From Bacillota bacterium (GTDB lineage: Bacteria > Bacillota_I > Bacilli_A > RF39 > UBA660): DNA of 25,421 nucleotides. The stretch lies in contig SVAU01000018.1 of the NCBI GenBank assembly GCA_015059245.1, forward strand, positions 1-25,421, written 5' to 3'. Shown piece after piece: positions 13,933 to 22,105 of this stretch; within the stretch, counting starts at the first letter, position 1; every line of letters starts with the position of its first letter. Position numbers and translations under genes: made by a program. Under the pieces are notes generated by a model that was not told where the DNA came from, ran no database searches, and saw only the letters and a list, made by a program, of their open reading frames with translations.

Positions 13933-14916
13933 AAACTTCATTTCATCTAATTTATATAATGGATTAAACTTTTTAAGTTCCTTAATTCTTCCATCTTGAT
14001 GAGTCTTCTTTCTATTAGATTCCATTTTTTCTCTTTCATCCTGTAATAGAATAAAATGTTTTAAGACTCTATTTCTAGTACCTTCATCAGCAGGCAATGT
14101 AATAGCACCAATTCTCATAGCTAGTAGAGGAGCAATTTGTGCAGCTCTATCTTCCATATTATCACTTTGAATAATAGAATCATTACATACATCTTCATAT
14201 AAATCTGCAAATACTAAACCTAAAGCATATTGTTTATAGAAGAATTGAGTTTTACTATCCATTCCCATCTTATCAAGTTCACCTACAGGATCAGTCCCTT
14301 GAAAAAAATACATCCAAGTCATATTAAGTGCTTCAACATCTTCACAACCATTACTAATATAGTAATCATATATATGACAAATAACACCTCTAAGTAAATC
14401 ATTTAAAGTTTTTATACTTTCATAATAAGCTTTAGTAGCAAACTTATTTAAAGCAATATCATCTTTATTTTCTTGTGCTACTTTCAAATTCTTACTATAT
14501 TTTTCATGATTTAACATAGCATCAAAATGATCTTTAACTAAAGCCATACCAAAGTTAATATTATTTACAAATAAATCAACTATATCTTTAATATCAGTAG
14601 CTCTTAAATAATTAGTAACAGTACTACTATCATAATGATGTACTATATATCTACCACATAAGAAACTAACTATTCTATCTAAATCAATTTCATGTTGTGT
14701 ACCCATATCACAAATAAAAGTGTATAAAGCATCAATTACTTCTTCTTCTAAAACATCATCTGAATTTTCGAAAAAGAATTGTTCATCACTTAATTCATGA
14801 CCTTCAGTATCAAAGTACATAGCATCAATATCTTCATCACTCATCTCTCGAGCAAAAGAACAATATTTCTCATAACAATCAAGTAAATTTTCTAATAAGT
14901 ATTTATTAAAATCCAT
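13930..14916 (-). CDS. Hypothetical protein, 328 aa
   Basis: I do not recognise this protein. It is soluble, very acidic in its first 80 residues (FAREMSDEDIDAMYFDTEGH) and predicted almost wholly helical. The middle has an Asp/Asn-rich run and HDFD-like helix breaks, and the last 45 residues are basic (KMESNRKKTHQDGRIKELKK). No catalytic motif, signal peptide or membrane helix is seen. The start is supported by AGGGGTG 7-9 bases upstream on the minus strand. A/T-rich DNA before it (14925-14975) has several TATAAT-like boxes but no unambiguous promoter. Confidence 0.72.
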   Translation of the reverse strand: MDFNKYLLENLLDCYEKYCSFAREMSDEDIDAMYFDTEGHELSDEQFFFENSDDVLEEEVIDALYTFICDMGTQHEIDLDRIVSFLCGRYIVHHYDSSTVTNYLRATDIKDIVDLFVNNINFGMALVKDHFDAMLNHEKYSKNLKVAQENKDDIALNKFATKAYYESIKTLNDLLRGVICHIYDYYISNGCEDVEALNMTWMYFFQGTDPVGELDKMGMDSKTQFFYKQYALGLVFADLYEDVCNDSIIQSDNMEDRAAQIAPLLAMRIGAITLPADEGTRNRVLKHFILLQDEREKMESNRKKTHQDGRIKELKKFNPLYKLDEMKF

Positions 14917-14990
14917 AATAACACCCCTAAATTAAAATATATTATATAAAATAATAATTATAAAATAAAGAAAAACATATACTTTATTAG

Positions 14991-15761
14991 GTGATAATTA
15001 TAAAAAAATATTTTAAATACATAGGTCTAATAGGTATATGTTTATTAAGTTTTTATTATACAGAGCAAGTAGCACTATATATAAAAAATAAAAACCCTAT
15101 AATGCAAACAATAAAAGAATTATCTAGTTCCCATAATAGAGAATCTATAAATTGTAGCATTATAGAAGATATCTATATAATCCCAGGATACAATGGTAAA
15201 TATGTTAACGTAGATAAATCTTTTTATAATATGGTAACAACACAATATAATGAAGAACTATTAGTATTTAACCAAATAAAACCTAACATAAGTTTAGAAG
15301 ATAATAAAGATAAAATAATTATAAGAGGCAATCATAATAAACAAGCAGTATCTCTTTTATTTGAAGACATAAACTCTTTAAGTAAACATATGTTAAATAA
15401 TAATTACTTAGTAAATGTATTAATAGAAGAAGAAACATATACAGATAAATATGAACTAATAAATAATTCTAAACAAGAATACATATATAAAAGAATAAAT
15501 AGAAAACTAGATAATAATCTTTGTTACACAAATAACGATACCATACCTAAACTATGTAAAGATAAATATGTATTTACACATTCCTTAGTATTAAATCATT
15601 CTAACTTAAGTAAACTATTAAATACTATAAGTAGTGGAGATATAATTCTAATAAAAGATTCTATATCTATAGAAGAATTAAATCTTATAATAAATCAAAT
15701 AAATTATAAAGATTTATCTATAATACCTATATCTAAATTAATCTCAGAAACAAGTACATAA
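14991..15761 (+). CDS. Degenerate polysaccharide-deacetylase-like membrane protein
   Basis: About 256 residues. A basic N-terminus and one transmembrane helix (about 8-24) end in YYTEQVALYIK, after which the chain is extracytoplasmic. Residues about 117-126 (KQAVSLLFED) match the K-x-VxLTFDD start of the NodB polysaccharide-deacetylase domain. Residues 216-252 (GDIILIKDS then LSIIPISKLI) match its end (GxIILLHD ... FxTxxEL). The catalytic Asp-Asp reads Glu-Asp, no HxxxH metal motif is seen, and the domain is short (about 135 residues against about 190), so activity is unlikely. The start is uncertain. GTG 14991 lies inside GGTGAT, and the codon at the usual spacing (15000) is ATA, not ATG. 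Confidence 0.6.
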   Translation: MIIIKKYFKYIGLIGICLLSFYYTEQVALYIKNKNPIMQTIKELSSSHNRESINCSIIEDIYIIPGYNGKYVNVDKSFYNMVTTQYNEELLVFNQIKPNISLEDNKDKIIIRGNHNKQAVSLLFEDINSLSKHMLNNNYLVNVLIEEETYTDKYELINNSKQEYIYKRINRKLDNNLCYTNNDTIPKLCKDKYVFTHSLVLNHSNLSKLLNTISSGDIILIKDSISIEELNLIINQINYKDLSIIPISKLISETST

Positions 15762-15774
15762 TATGTACTTTTTC
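15751..15774 (+). terminator. Intrinsic terminator
   Basis: AAGTACATA (15752-15760) and TATGTACTT (15762-15770), then Ts. It overlaps the stop codon. Confidence 0.8.
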
Positions 15775-15799
15775 TTTACTTATTCTTTTCTTATTCTAA

Positions 15800-15828
15800 T
15801 TGCTAAATGACATATTTTTTGTTATAAT
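15800..15828 (+). promoter_or_regulatory. Promoter of the RNase J paralogue
   Basis: TTGCTA (15800-15805), 17-base spacer, TATAAT (15823-15828), with TG at 15820. The leader is about 48 bases. Confidence 0.78.
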
Positions 15829-15883
15829 TACCTAGACACAAGCCTTTTTAGAAAATTTAATTTATAGAAAAGAGATGTTTTTT

Positions 15884-17524
15884 ATGTGTAATATAAAAAT
15901 ATTTAGTCTTGGTGGACTAGATGAAATGGGTAAAAACTGTTATGTTGTTGAAATAGATAACGACATATATGTTTTTGATTGTGGATTAAAATATGCTAAT
16001 GAAAACCTTTATGGAATAGACTATATAATTCCTGATTTTGAATACTTAATAGATAATCAAGATAGAATCAAGGGATTATTCTTAACACATGGTCATTACG
16101 AAAATATGGGTGCTACTGAAGACTTACTTCAAGATCTACCTAATATAAAAGTATATGCTACTAAATTTACTAAGTTCATGTTAACAAATGATGGAGTAGA
16201 TGAAAAGAGAATTGTCGAAATAGCTCCACATAAGAAGATGAACTTTGGAAATAATATTAGTATTTTCCCTATAAGTGTTAATCATTCAGCGCCAGATTCA
16301 GTTATGTATGTAATAAATACTCCAGATGGAGCTATTGTATATACAGGTGACTTTATAATCGATTCTAAAATGATGGATAAATATGCAATGGACTTAGGTA
16401 AAATTGCATACATAGGTAAACAAGGAGTATTAGCATTACTATGTGAATCAGTATTCTCAGAACGTATTGGACATACTTCACCATCACATAGATTAGTAAA
16501 CGTATTTAAAGATGCTATCAAACATCATGAAAACAGAATGATGTTTGCAGTATTACCAACTCATATATATACTATTCAAGAAATATTCGACGCTGCTGCA
16601 AATACACATCGTAAAATAGTAATAATGGGTAAAAACTTACAAAATATAATAAGTTTTTCTAAAAAAGAAGGTTATTTAAATTTTGATGATAATATGTTAG
16701 GTGACTTATCTAACATAGATGATAAAGATGCTATATTGCTTATTCAAGATAATAAAGAAAATCCATATTTCTCAATTAGTAAAATAATTAATGGATATGA
16801 TAAATTTATTAAACTAAAAAGTACAGATACAGTAGTATTTGCTGAACCTAAATATGATAGTAGTGAAAAAACACTAGTTAAAGTACAAAATGACTTAGCA
16901 TCACATGGATGTGACATTGTAACAATGCCAAAAGATAAAACAATATTACATCATGCATCATCAGAAGACTTAATGATTATGATAGATTTATTAAAACCAA
17001 AATACTACATGCCAGTAAAAGGTGAATATAGATACATGGTAAATAACGCTAATATAGCAACAGAACTAAAAATACCAAGTGAAAATATTCTACTAAAACA
17101 AAATGGAGATATAGTTGAAATAATAAATGGTGAACTAAACAAAGAGTGTTTTGATCATATAAAAGTAAATGATATCTTAATAGATGGTAATAGTACTGAA
17201 GACGTAGGAGAACTAGTTATTAAAGACCGTGAAATGTTATCTGAAAATGGTATTGTGTTAATTAGTGCTACTGTTTCTAAAAAAGAAAAAGTATTACTAG
17301 TTGGTCCAGAAGTAACTACAAGAGGATTTATCTATGTTAAAGATTCTTCAGAAATGATAGAAGAAATCAAAAAAATATCAGAAGTAATCATTGAAAGAAA
17401 TATTGTTGATAACTATGTTGAATACAATAAAATAAAAAATGAAATAAGAGAAGAACTAGGTAAATACTTATATCAAGAAACTGAATGCAAACCAATGATA
17501 ATTGCAGTAGTTCAAGAAGTATAA
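15884..17524 (+). CDS. RNase J-family protein, probably catalytically inactive
   Basis: A 546-residue protein with the full RNase J layout: metallo-beta-lactamase, beta-CASP, and C-terminal domain (GIVLISATVSKKEKVLLVGPE, TTRGFIYVKDS). RNase J is a 5'-3' exo- and endoribonuclease of Bacillota mRNA decay. Here motif HxHxDH reads HGHYEN (residues 69-74), so Asp and His ligands are Glu and Asn. The late His of PVHGEYR is Lys379 (PVKGEYR). The TGSQGEP and SSxPIPGNE blocks of beta-CASP are lost. His134 (HSAPDS) and Asp156 (TGDF) remain. B. subtilis RNase J2 is a comparable weak partner subunit of J1, so a structural or regulatory subunit role is the best inference. Start 15884 is preferred over 15875 because AGAG gives proper spacing. 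Confidence 0.88.
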   Translation: MCNIKIFSLGGLDEMGKNCYVVEIDNDIYVFDCGLKYANENLYGIDYIIPDFEYLIDNQDRIKGLFLTHGHYENMGATEDLLQDLPNIKVYATKFTKFMLTNDGVDEKRIVEIAPHKKMNFGNNISIFPISVNHSAPDSVMYVINTPDGAIVYTGDFIIDSKMMDKYAMDLGKIAYIGKQGVLALLCESVFSERIGHTSPSHRLVNVFKDAIKHHENRMMFAVLPTHIYTIQEIFDAAANTHRKIVIMGKNLQNIISFSKKEGYLNFDDNMLGDLSNIDDKDAILLIQDNKENPYFSISKIINGYDKFIKLKSTDTVVFAEPKYDSSEKTLVKVQNDLASHGCDIVTMPKDKTILHHASSEDLMIMIDLLKPKYYMPVKGEYRYMVNNANIATELKIPSENILLKQNGDIVEIINGELNKECFDHIKVNDILIDGNSTEDVGELVIKDREMLSENGIVLISATVSKKEKVLLVGPEVTTRGFIYVKDSSEMIEEIKKISEVIIERNIVDNYVEYNKIKNEIREELGKYLYQETECKPMIIAVVQEV

Positions 17525-17525
17525 A

Positions 17526-17550
17526 AAAAGAGGATTATTAATCCTCTTTT
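17526..17550. terminator. Bidirectional terminator
   Basis: AAAAGAGGATTA (17526-17537) and TAATCCTCTTTT (17539-17550); serves the RNase J paralogue and the HIT gene. Confidence 0.83.
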
Positions 17551-17909
17551 AATATGTCAAAAACTTCATCTACAGACATACTAGCTTCCTTAATTTCAAA
17601 ATTAGGAAGTAGATGTAAGTGTAAATGTTTAACTACTTGACTATCACCATAATTAATACCTAAAGTAATAGCTTTAGCATCTAACTTAGTCATTAACTTA
17701 TCAGTCATAACTCTTGCTACATCAAACATATGACTAATTAATTCATTACTAGCTTCTTTAAAATCAGTTACATGTTCCTTTGGTATTACTAAAGAATGAC
17801 CATCTACCTTAGGATTAACATCCATAATAACTATAACTTTATCATCTTCATAAAGTCTTTTACTTGGTATTTCACCATTTAATATTTTACAAAAAATACA
17901 ATTTTCCAT
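17538..17909 (-). CDS. HIT-family nucleotide-binding protein
   Basis: A 123-residue histidine-triad protein. The N-terminal CIFCKI pair is the zinc-site CxxC common in bacterial HIT proteins. GHSLVIPKEH is the conserved mid-domain segment, and the active site HLHLHLLP (HxHxHxx) is intact. Family members hydrolyse nucleoside phosphoramidates and related aminoacyl-adenylates (Hint type). The natural substrate here is unknown. I set the start at the ATG at plus 17909. The GTG nine bases upstream is part of the AGGTGAT Shine-Dalgarno. It is monocistronic, with an extended -10 at plus 17927-17935. Confidence 0.93.
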   Translation of the reverse strand: MENCIFCKILNGEIPSKRLYEDDKVIVIMDVNPKVDGHSLVIPKEHVTDFKEASNELISHMFDVARVMTDKLMTKLDAKAITLGINYGDSQVVKHLHLHLLPNFEIKEASMSVDEVFDILKED

Positions 17910-17926
17910 TTCAATCACCTAACACT

Positions 17927-17935
17927 ATCTTACCA
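17927..17935 (-). promoter_or_regulatory. Extended -10 promoter of the HIT gene
   Basis: Minus strand TGGTAAGAT (TAAGAT at plus 17927-17932); no consensus -35. Confidence 0.5.
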
Positions 17936-17946
17936 TAAAACCATAA

Positions 17947-17975
17947 TTGAATTATATAAAAATATATAATATAAT
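17947..17975 (+). promoter_or_regulatory. Promoter of the cohesin-like gene
   Basis: TTGAAT (17947-17952), 17-base spacer, TATAAT (17970-17975); a second TATAAT overlaps at 17965. Confidence 0.72.
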
Positions 17976-18002
17976 GTTAATAGTAAAATAAGGAGTATGT
18001 AT

Positions 18003-19910
18003 ATGAAAAGAATAAAAAGATTTATATTAACATTCATAGCTTTATTTATTATATTTCCGTGTCTTACTAATGCAGCAACTGAATTATCTGCATCAACACA
18101 AAATCCAATAGTAGGAGATATATTATATGTACAATTAGAAGCAAACTATGGTACAGAATTAAGAATAAGAGACTTACATCTTTATATAGATTATGATCCA
18201 ACATATTTTCAACTATCTACAATAAAATGGGTAAAAACAAAAAGAGAAATGGGTACAACTAGAGAAGAAAGTGGAAAAGTATATGTAGATAAAACAGCAG
18301 GAAACTGGACTAGTGGACCTGTATTACAATTAGAATTAAAAGTATTAAAAGCCGGTTCAACTAGAATTAATATGTATGAAACACAAAAAGCATACTATAC
18401 AAATGGTAGTCCTATAGCTCAAACAATGGCAGGTATAGTAATAAATTCAGTAGAACCAAACTCAAATACATACTTAGCAAAACTATACGTAAAAGGTTAT
18501 AACATGCAACCAGCATTTAAAAAATCATTACAAACATATAACCTTACTGTACCAACAGACGTATCAGAAATTGAAATAGTAGCAAATAAATATGATGTAA
18601 CACAAACAGTGACTGGTATTGGAAAAAAGCAACTAAAATATGGTCAAAATAGATTTAGAATAGTAGTTACAGCTCAAAACCAAGATAGTAGAACATACGA
18701 AATAATGATAACAAGAACTGATAATAGAACAGGAGACTTATCACTTAAAACATTACAAGTAACAGGTACAAATATAAAAGCCGAAGCTAATAAAACCGTA
18801 TATAATGCTACAGTAAGTAGAAGTGTAGATAAAATACTTATTGCAGCCAGAACAAACGACCCTATGGCTACACTAACTGGTACAGGTCAAAAAGAACTAC
18901 AAATAGGTCTTAATACATTTGAAATACTAGTAGAATCTGCTAATGGATTAGAACAAATATATACAATAAATATAACTAGATCAACAGAAGAAATACAAGG
19001 ACCAGTAATAAGTAGTAAACTAAAACTACTAACAGTAAATGGTTTAGTATTAAACGTATCAGAAGAAAATCAACTATTCTTATATGGTATAAGTAACGAT
19101 ATAAATACACTAAATATAAATCCAGTAACAGAAAGTACAACTGCTACAGTTCAAATAACTGGTAATGAAAACTTAAAAGTAGGTACAAATAAAATAGATA
19201 TAAAAGTAACACAAATACTAGAAGAAGCAATACCACCTACAGAAGAAGATGAAGGTAAAGAAGCAGTAGTAGAAGAAACTACATATACATTAATAGTATA
19301 TAAAAATCCTAATAATGCTTCAGAAATAGATTCATTAGATAAAATAGATGGTACTAATAATTATGTATTTACAACAATAGAACAAAATAATCATTTAATA
19401 ACTAAAGATAAAATAGAAAAACTAGTAAAGAATAAAAAACACTTATACTACAATGTAGTTAATATGTATAATGGATTACTATATCAAGTAAAACTACCTA
19501 CTGATATGGAAATAAAAGACTATAATCTAAAACTAAATAAACAAAGTTCTGGAGATATAACATATGAAACAAACTTACCAACTAATACTGAATTAACTAT
19601 CTATCTAGAAGAAAAATATGAATCGGGTAGTAGTGTACAAGTATATTCATATAATGAAGGTGGGAAATATAATCTTATTACTGCTGGATTAGAAGTAAAA
19701 GATGGATATATTACATTCTTAACTAATGGAGATACAAATTATATAATTACTACTAGAGACTTAATAAAAATAGATAGTAATGCTGATAGAATAATATCTC
19801 TTGTTAAAGCAGTATTAATAGGATTAGCTATTGGAATTATAGCTATAATAGTTATACCAAGACTGACTAAGAAAAAAACAACTACAGATTATCAAGAACC
19901 ATTATATTAA
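18003..19910 (+). CDS. Surface protein with cohesin-like and cadherin-like beta-sandwich domains
   Basis: A 635-residue exported protein. The signal peptide runs to about residue 24 (basic MKRIKR, hydrophobic core, TNA-A cleavage). A cohesin-like domain follows (about 27-150: NPIVGDILYVQLEA, IDYDPTYFQL, VLQLELKVLKAG). Three cadherin-like beta-sandwich repeats come next (about 154-238, 246-328, 337-435), each with an L..L.V.G start, an F/Y-x-V middle, LKxGxNxFxI, and a Y-x-I-x-I-T-R end. About 435-595 is a beta-rich region I do not recognise. One transmembrane helix (about 598-620) and a short basic tail anchor it. It probably displays binding domains on the cell surface. The start is ATG 18003; ATG 17997 is too close to AAGGAG. 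It has its own terminator. Confidence 0.85.
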   Translation: MKRIKRFILTFIALFIIFPCLTNAATELSASTQNPIVGDILYVQLEANYGTELRIRDLHLYIDYDPTYFQLSTIKWVKTKREMGTTREESGKVYVDKTAGNWTSGPVLQLELKVLKAGSTRINMYETQKAYYTNGSPIAQTMAGIVINSVEPNSNTYLAKLYVKGYNMQPAFKKSLQTYNLTVPTDVSEIEIVANKYDVTQTVTGIGKKQLKYGQNRFRIVVTAQNQDSRTYEIMITRTDNRTGDLSLKTLQVTGTNIKAEANKTVYNATVSRSVDKILIAARTNDPMATLTGTGQKELQIGLNTFEILVESANGLEQIYTINITRSTEEIQGPVISSKLKLLTVNGLVLNVSEENQLFLYGISNDINTLNINPVTESTTATVQITGNENLKVGTNKIDIKVTQILEEAIPPTEEDEGKEAVVEETTYTLIVYKNPNNASEIDSLDKIDGTNNYVFTTIEQNNHLITKDKIEKLVKNKKHLYYNVVNMYNGLLYQVKLPTDMEIKDYNLKLNKQSSGDITYETNLPTNTELTIYLEEKYESGSSVQVYSYNEGGKYNLITAGLEVKDGYITFLTNGDTNYIITTRDLIKIDSNADRIISLVKAVLIGLAIGIIAIIVIPRLTKKKTTTDYQEPLY

Positions 19911-19923
19911 TAATGGTTTTTTT
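19897..19923 (+). terminator. Intrinsic terminator
   Basis: AACCATTAT (19897-19905), loop ATTA, ATAATGGTT (19910-19918), T-run. Confidence 0.85.
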
Positions 19924-19933
19924 TATATTTATG

Positions 19934-19942
19934 TGCTATTAT
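19934..19942 (+). promoter_or_regulatory. Extended -10 promoter of the RelA/SpoT homologue
   Basis: TGCTATTAT (TATTAT 19937-19942), just past the preceding T-run. Confidence 0.55.
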
Positions 19943-19971
19943 TATTGCATACTTGAAACGGAAGTGATGTT

Positions 19972-21396
19972 ATGACCATAGAAGATGTCATTAAAGAGAT
20001 TAAAAAGTATAATCCCGAAGAAGAAGAATTAGTAAGAAAAGCTTATGAAGTAGCAGCAAAAGCACATGCTCATCAAACTAGAGAAAGTGGAGAACCTTAC
20101 ATAATCCATCCACTTAATGTATGTATGAACTTAACTAAGTTTAAAGCAGATGGAGCATCTCTTTGTGCTGGTCTTTTACATGACGTAGTAGAAGATACAG
20201 ATTATACATTGGAAGACATAAAAGAAATGTTTAATGAAGACATAGCATTCCTAGTAGATGGAGTAACAAAAATTAGTAACTTACACTACAATACAAAAGA
20301 TGAAGCAACAAACGCTAATATAAGACGTCTTATTAATAGTTTAAATGACGATGTAAGAATAATTATAATAAAACTATGTGATAGACTTCATAATATGAGA
20401 ACACTTGAATTTAAGGCTCCAGAAAAGCGTATAAGAAGTGCTAATGAAACATTAAACATATTTGTACCACTAGCATACTTCATAGGAGCATTTAAATTAA
20501 AGTGTGAACTAGAAGACATATGTCTTTCATATTTAGATAATGAAGCATACAACACATTAAAAGAAAAAGTAGACTACATAGATAAAGATTATGAAAACTG
20601 TATAAAACTAGCTACTGAAGAAGTAACTAATACATTAAAAGAAAATGGTATAAAATTCACATTCCGTACTAAAATACTAAACGTATACCATCTATATCAA
20701 AAACTAAACAAAGGATATAAACTAAACGATATCCATGACCTAGTAAACTTCAAACTAATACTAGATGATAAAGAAGATCCATATAGAGTACTAGGACTAA
20801 TACATAGACTATATACACCTATGAATAATAAGTTTAAAGACTATATAGCATGTCCTAAAACTAATATGTATAGATCATTACATACTACAGTATTTGGACC
20901 AGACAACCATCTATTACAATTCCAAATAAAAACAACATCTATGGATGATATAAATACTATAGGACTAGCTGCATATTGGAAATACTTCAAAGAAGAAGGA
21001 AAAACAAAAATGCAACATGAATTAAAGTTAAATTATCAATTCTTCAATACATTAAGAGACCTTAATGCAGGAATAGATAGTGATCAAGACTTCATAGATA
21101 GAGTAAAACAAGAAATATTCTCTAATAATATATATGTATATACTTTAAGAGGAGATGTAATTGAATTACCTAATGGAGCTACCGTAATAGATTTTGCATA
21201 TAAAATACATACAGATATAGGTAACCATTTATATAAAGCATATATAAATGGTAAAGAAGTAAAAATAACACATAAACTAAGTAATAAAGATAGAATAATG
21301 TTATTACAAAAAGATACAGCAAAACCTAACATCACATGGTTAGATCATGTAGTAACATCATCTGCTAAAAGAAAAATAAAGGACGCTTTAAAATAA
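19972..21396 (+). CDS. Truncated RelA/SpoT homologue, hydrolase intact, synthetase damaged
   Basis: A 474-residue (p)ppGpp enzyme with HD hydrolase (about 20-150), synthetase-like (about 220-340) and TGS (about 380-445) domains. It then stops, while full Rel proteins run to about 730 with helical, zinc-finger and ACT domains. The hydrolase looks complete: R-ESGEPYIIHP with His46, LLHDVVEDT (His70, Asp71, Glu74, Asp75) and KLCDRLHNM (Asp137). In the synthetase, the ExQ-IRT catalytic Glu is Gln316 (LQFQIKT), the RPKHxYS loop is RTKILNVYH, and the AExGxAAHW segment reads NTIGLAAYW. I infer a (p)ppGpp hydrolase with little or no synthesis. The conserved KDYIACPKTN and SLHTTV show the fold is kept. 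The Shine-Dalgarno is GTGAT, 3-4 bases before the ATG. Confidence 0.9.
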   Translation: MTIEDVIKEIKKYNPEEEELVRKAYEVAAKAHAHQTRESGEPYIIHPLNVCMNLTKFKADGASLCAGLLHDVVEDTDYTLEDIKEMFNEDIAFLVDGVTKISNLHYNTKDEATNANIRRLINSLNDDVRIIIIKLCDRLHNMRTLEFKAPEKRIRSANETLNIFVPLAYFIGAFKLKCELEDICLSYLDNEAYNTLKEKVDYIDKDYENCIKLATEEVTNTLKENGIKFTFRTKILNVYHLYQKLNKGYKLNDIHDLVNFKLILDDKEDPYRVLGLIHRLYTPMNNKFKDYIACPKTNMYRSLHTTVFGPDNHLLQFQIKTTSMDDINTIGLAAYWKYFKEEGKTKMQHELKLNYQFFNTLRDLNAGIDSDQDFIDRVKQEIFSNNIYVYTLRGDVIELPNGATVIDFAYKIHTDIGNHLYKAYINGKEVKITHKLSNKDRIMLLQKDTAKPNITWLDHVVTSSAKRKIKDALK

Positions 21397-21408
21397 AAGC
21401 GTCTTTTC
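21382..21408 (+). terminator. Intrinsic terminator of the RelA/SpoT homologue
   Basis: GACGCTTT (21382-21389) and AAAGCGTC (21396-21403), then TTTT. Confidence 0.82.
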
Positions 21409-21419
21409 TATACCAAAAT

Positions 21420-21448
21420 TTGACTTAACTGTATCTTTTTGTTATCCT
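21420..21448 (+). promoter_or_regulatory. Promoter of the 21476 gene
   Basis: TTGACT (21420-21425), 17-base spacer, TATCCT (21443-21448) with TG at 21440. Confidence 0.75.
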
Positions 21449-21475
21449 ACTCCCCTTAAAAAGAGGAGGGGTAAC

Positions 21476-22030
21476 ATGGAAAATTTAACATTTCTAGAAG
21501 AAGTACTAGGTAGTGTATACATATCTAAACAGCAAGATGGTGTAATATTTAACTATAGTTTCTTACTTAAAGAAAAGAAAACATTACTTAATAAAATACA
21601 TACATTCTTAATGTATGAAGAAGAAGGAATAATATCATTAGAAGATTGGCATATAGATCTATTACAACTACAATCAGATAGAATAATATTTGATAGTAAT
21701 AACAATGTAATAGAATATCCAAATTACTATTCCAAAGAACAACTATCTATAATAAACTTACTAAAGAAAACAACATATAATCCAGATACTCTTACTCAAG
21801 AAGAAATACTATTATTAATTAAATTCTTTAAAAATAGAAAAATAGTTGAAGATATCTTATCATCTTCAGGTAATGGTTTAAAACTAAATAAAAGATCTTT
21901 ATCTAGAGTAATGACTTTATTTGAAGGATATACTCCTACAACAGGTAAAAACATTACTACATATGAATCTCTATGTACTAAGTTATCTCTAACTAAGAAA
22001 GATACACATACATTAAAAAAGGTTGCTTAA
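21476..22030 (+). CDS. Hypothetical protein, 184 aa
   Basis: I do not recognise this protein. It is soluble and likely helical in its second half (YYSKEQLSIINLLKK, TQEEILLLIKFFKNRKI), with a first half of alternating strands (LGSVYISKQQDGVIFNYSF). Leu, Ile and Lys dominate, and no metal or catalytic motif is seen. The ribosome site is the strongest in the window (GAGGAGGGG, 21464-21472) and the promoter has a near-consensus -35, so it may be well expressed. It sits between two terminators, so it is its own transcription unit. Confidence 0.75.
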   Translation: MENLTFLEEVLGSVYISKQQDGVIFNYSFLLKEKKTLLNKIHTFLMYEEEGIISLEDWHIDLLQLQSDRIIFDSNNNVIEYPNYYSKEQLSIINLLKKTTYNPDTLTQEEILLLIKFFKNRKIVEDILSSSGNGLKLNKRSLSRVMTLFEGYTPTTGKNITTYESLCTKLSLTKKDTHTLKKVA

Positions 22031-22044
22031 AGCAACTTTTTTTT
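22018..22044 (+). terminator. Intrinsic terminator
   Basis: GTTGC (22022-22026), loop TTAAA, GCAAC (22032-22036), extended by A/T pairs, eight Ts. Confidence 0.83.
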
Positions 22045-22105
22045 ATGTAAAAAAAGGAAATCATCCCTTTACGGAGAATATATAAAGTAGAGGGAGTGAA
22101 TTTCT

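Noticed and set aside
21449..21475. CTCCCC/GGGG pairing that could hide the ribosome site of the 21476 gene
   Set aside because: The CCCC arm lies at or before the predicted transcription start, so it would mostly be missing from the mRNA.
9711..22030. Four proteins of exactly 184 residues (9711, 11657, 12233, 21476) as a paralogous set
   Set aside because: Their sequences share no motifs; equal length is coincidence.
22045..22105. LexA-type SOS box before dinD
   Set aside because: No GAAC-N4-GTTC pattern; only a mismatched AAAGGAA/TCCCTTT repeat, too weak to call an operator.
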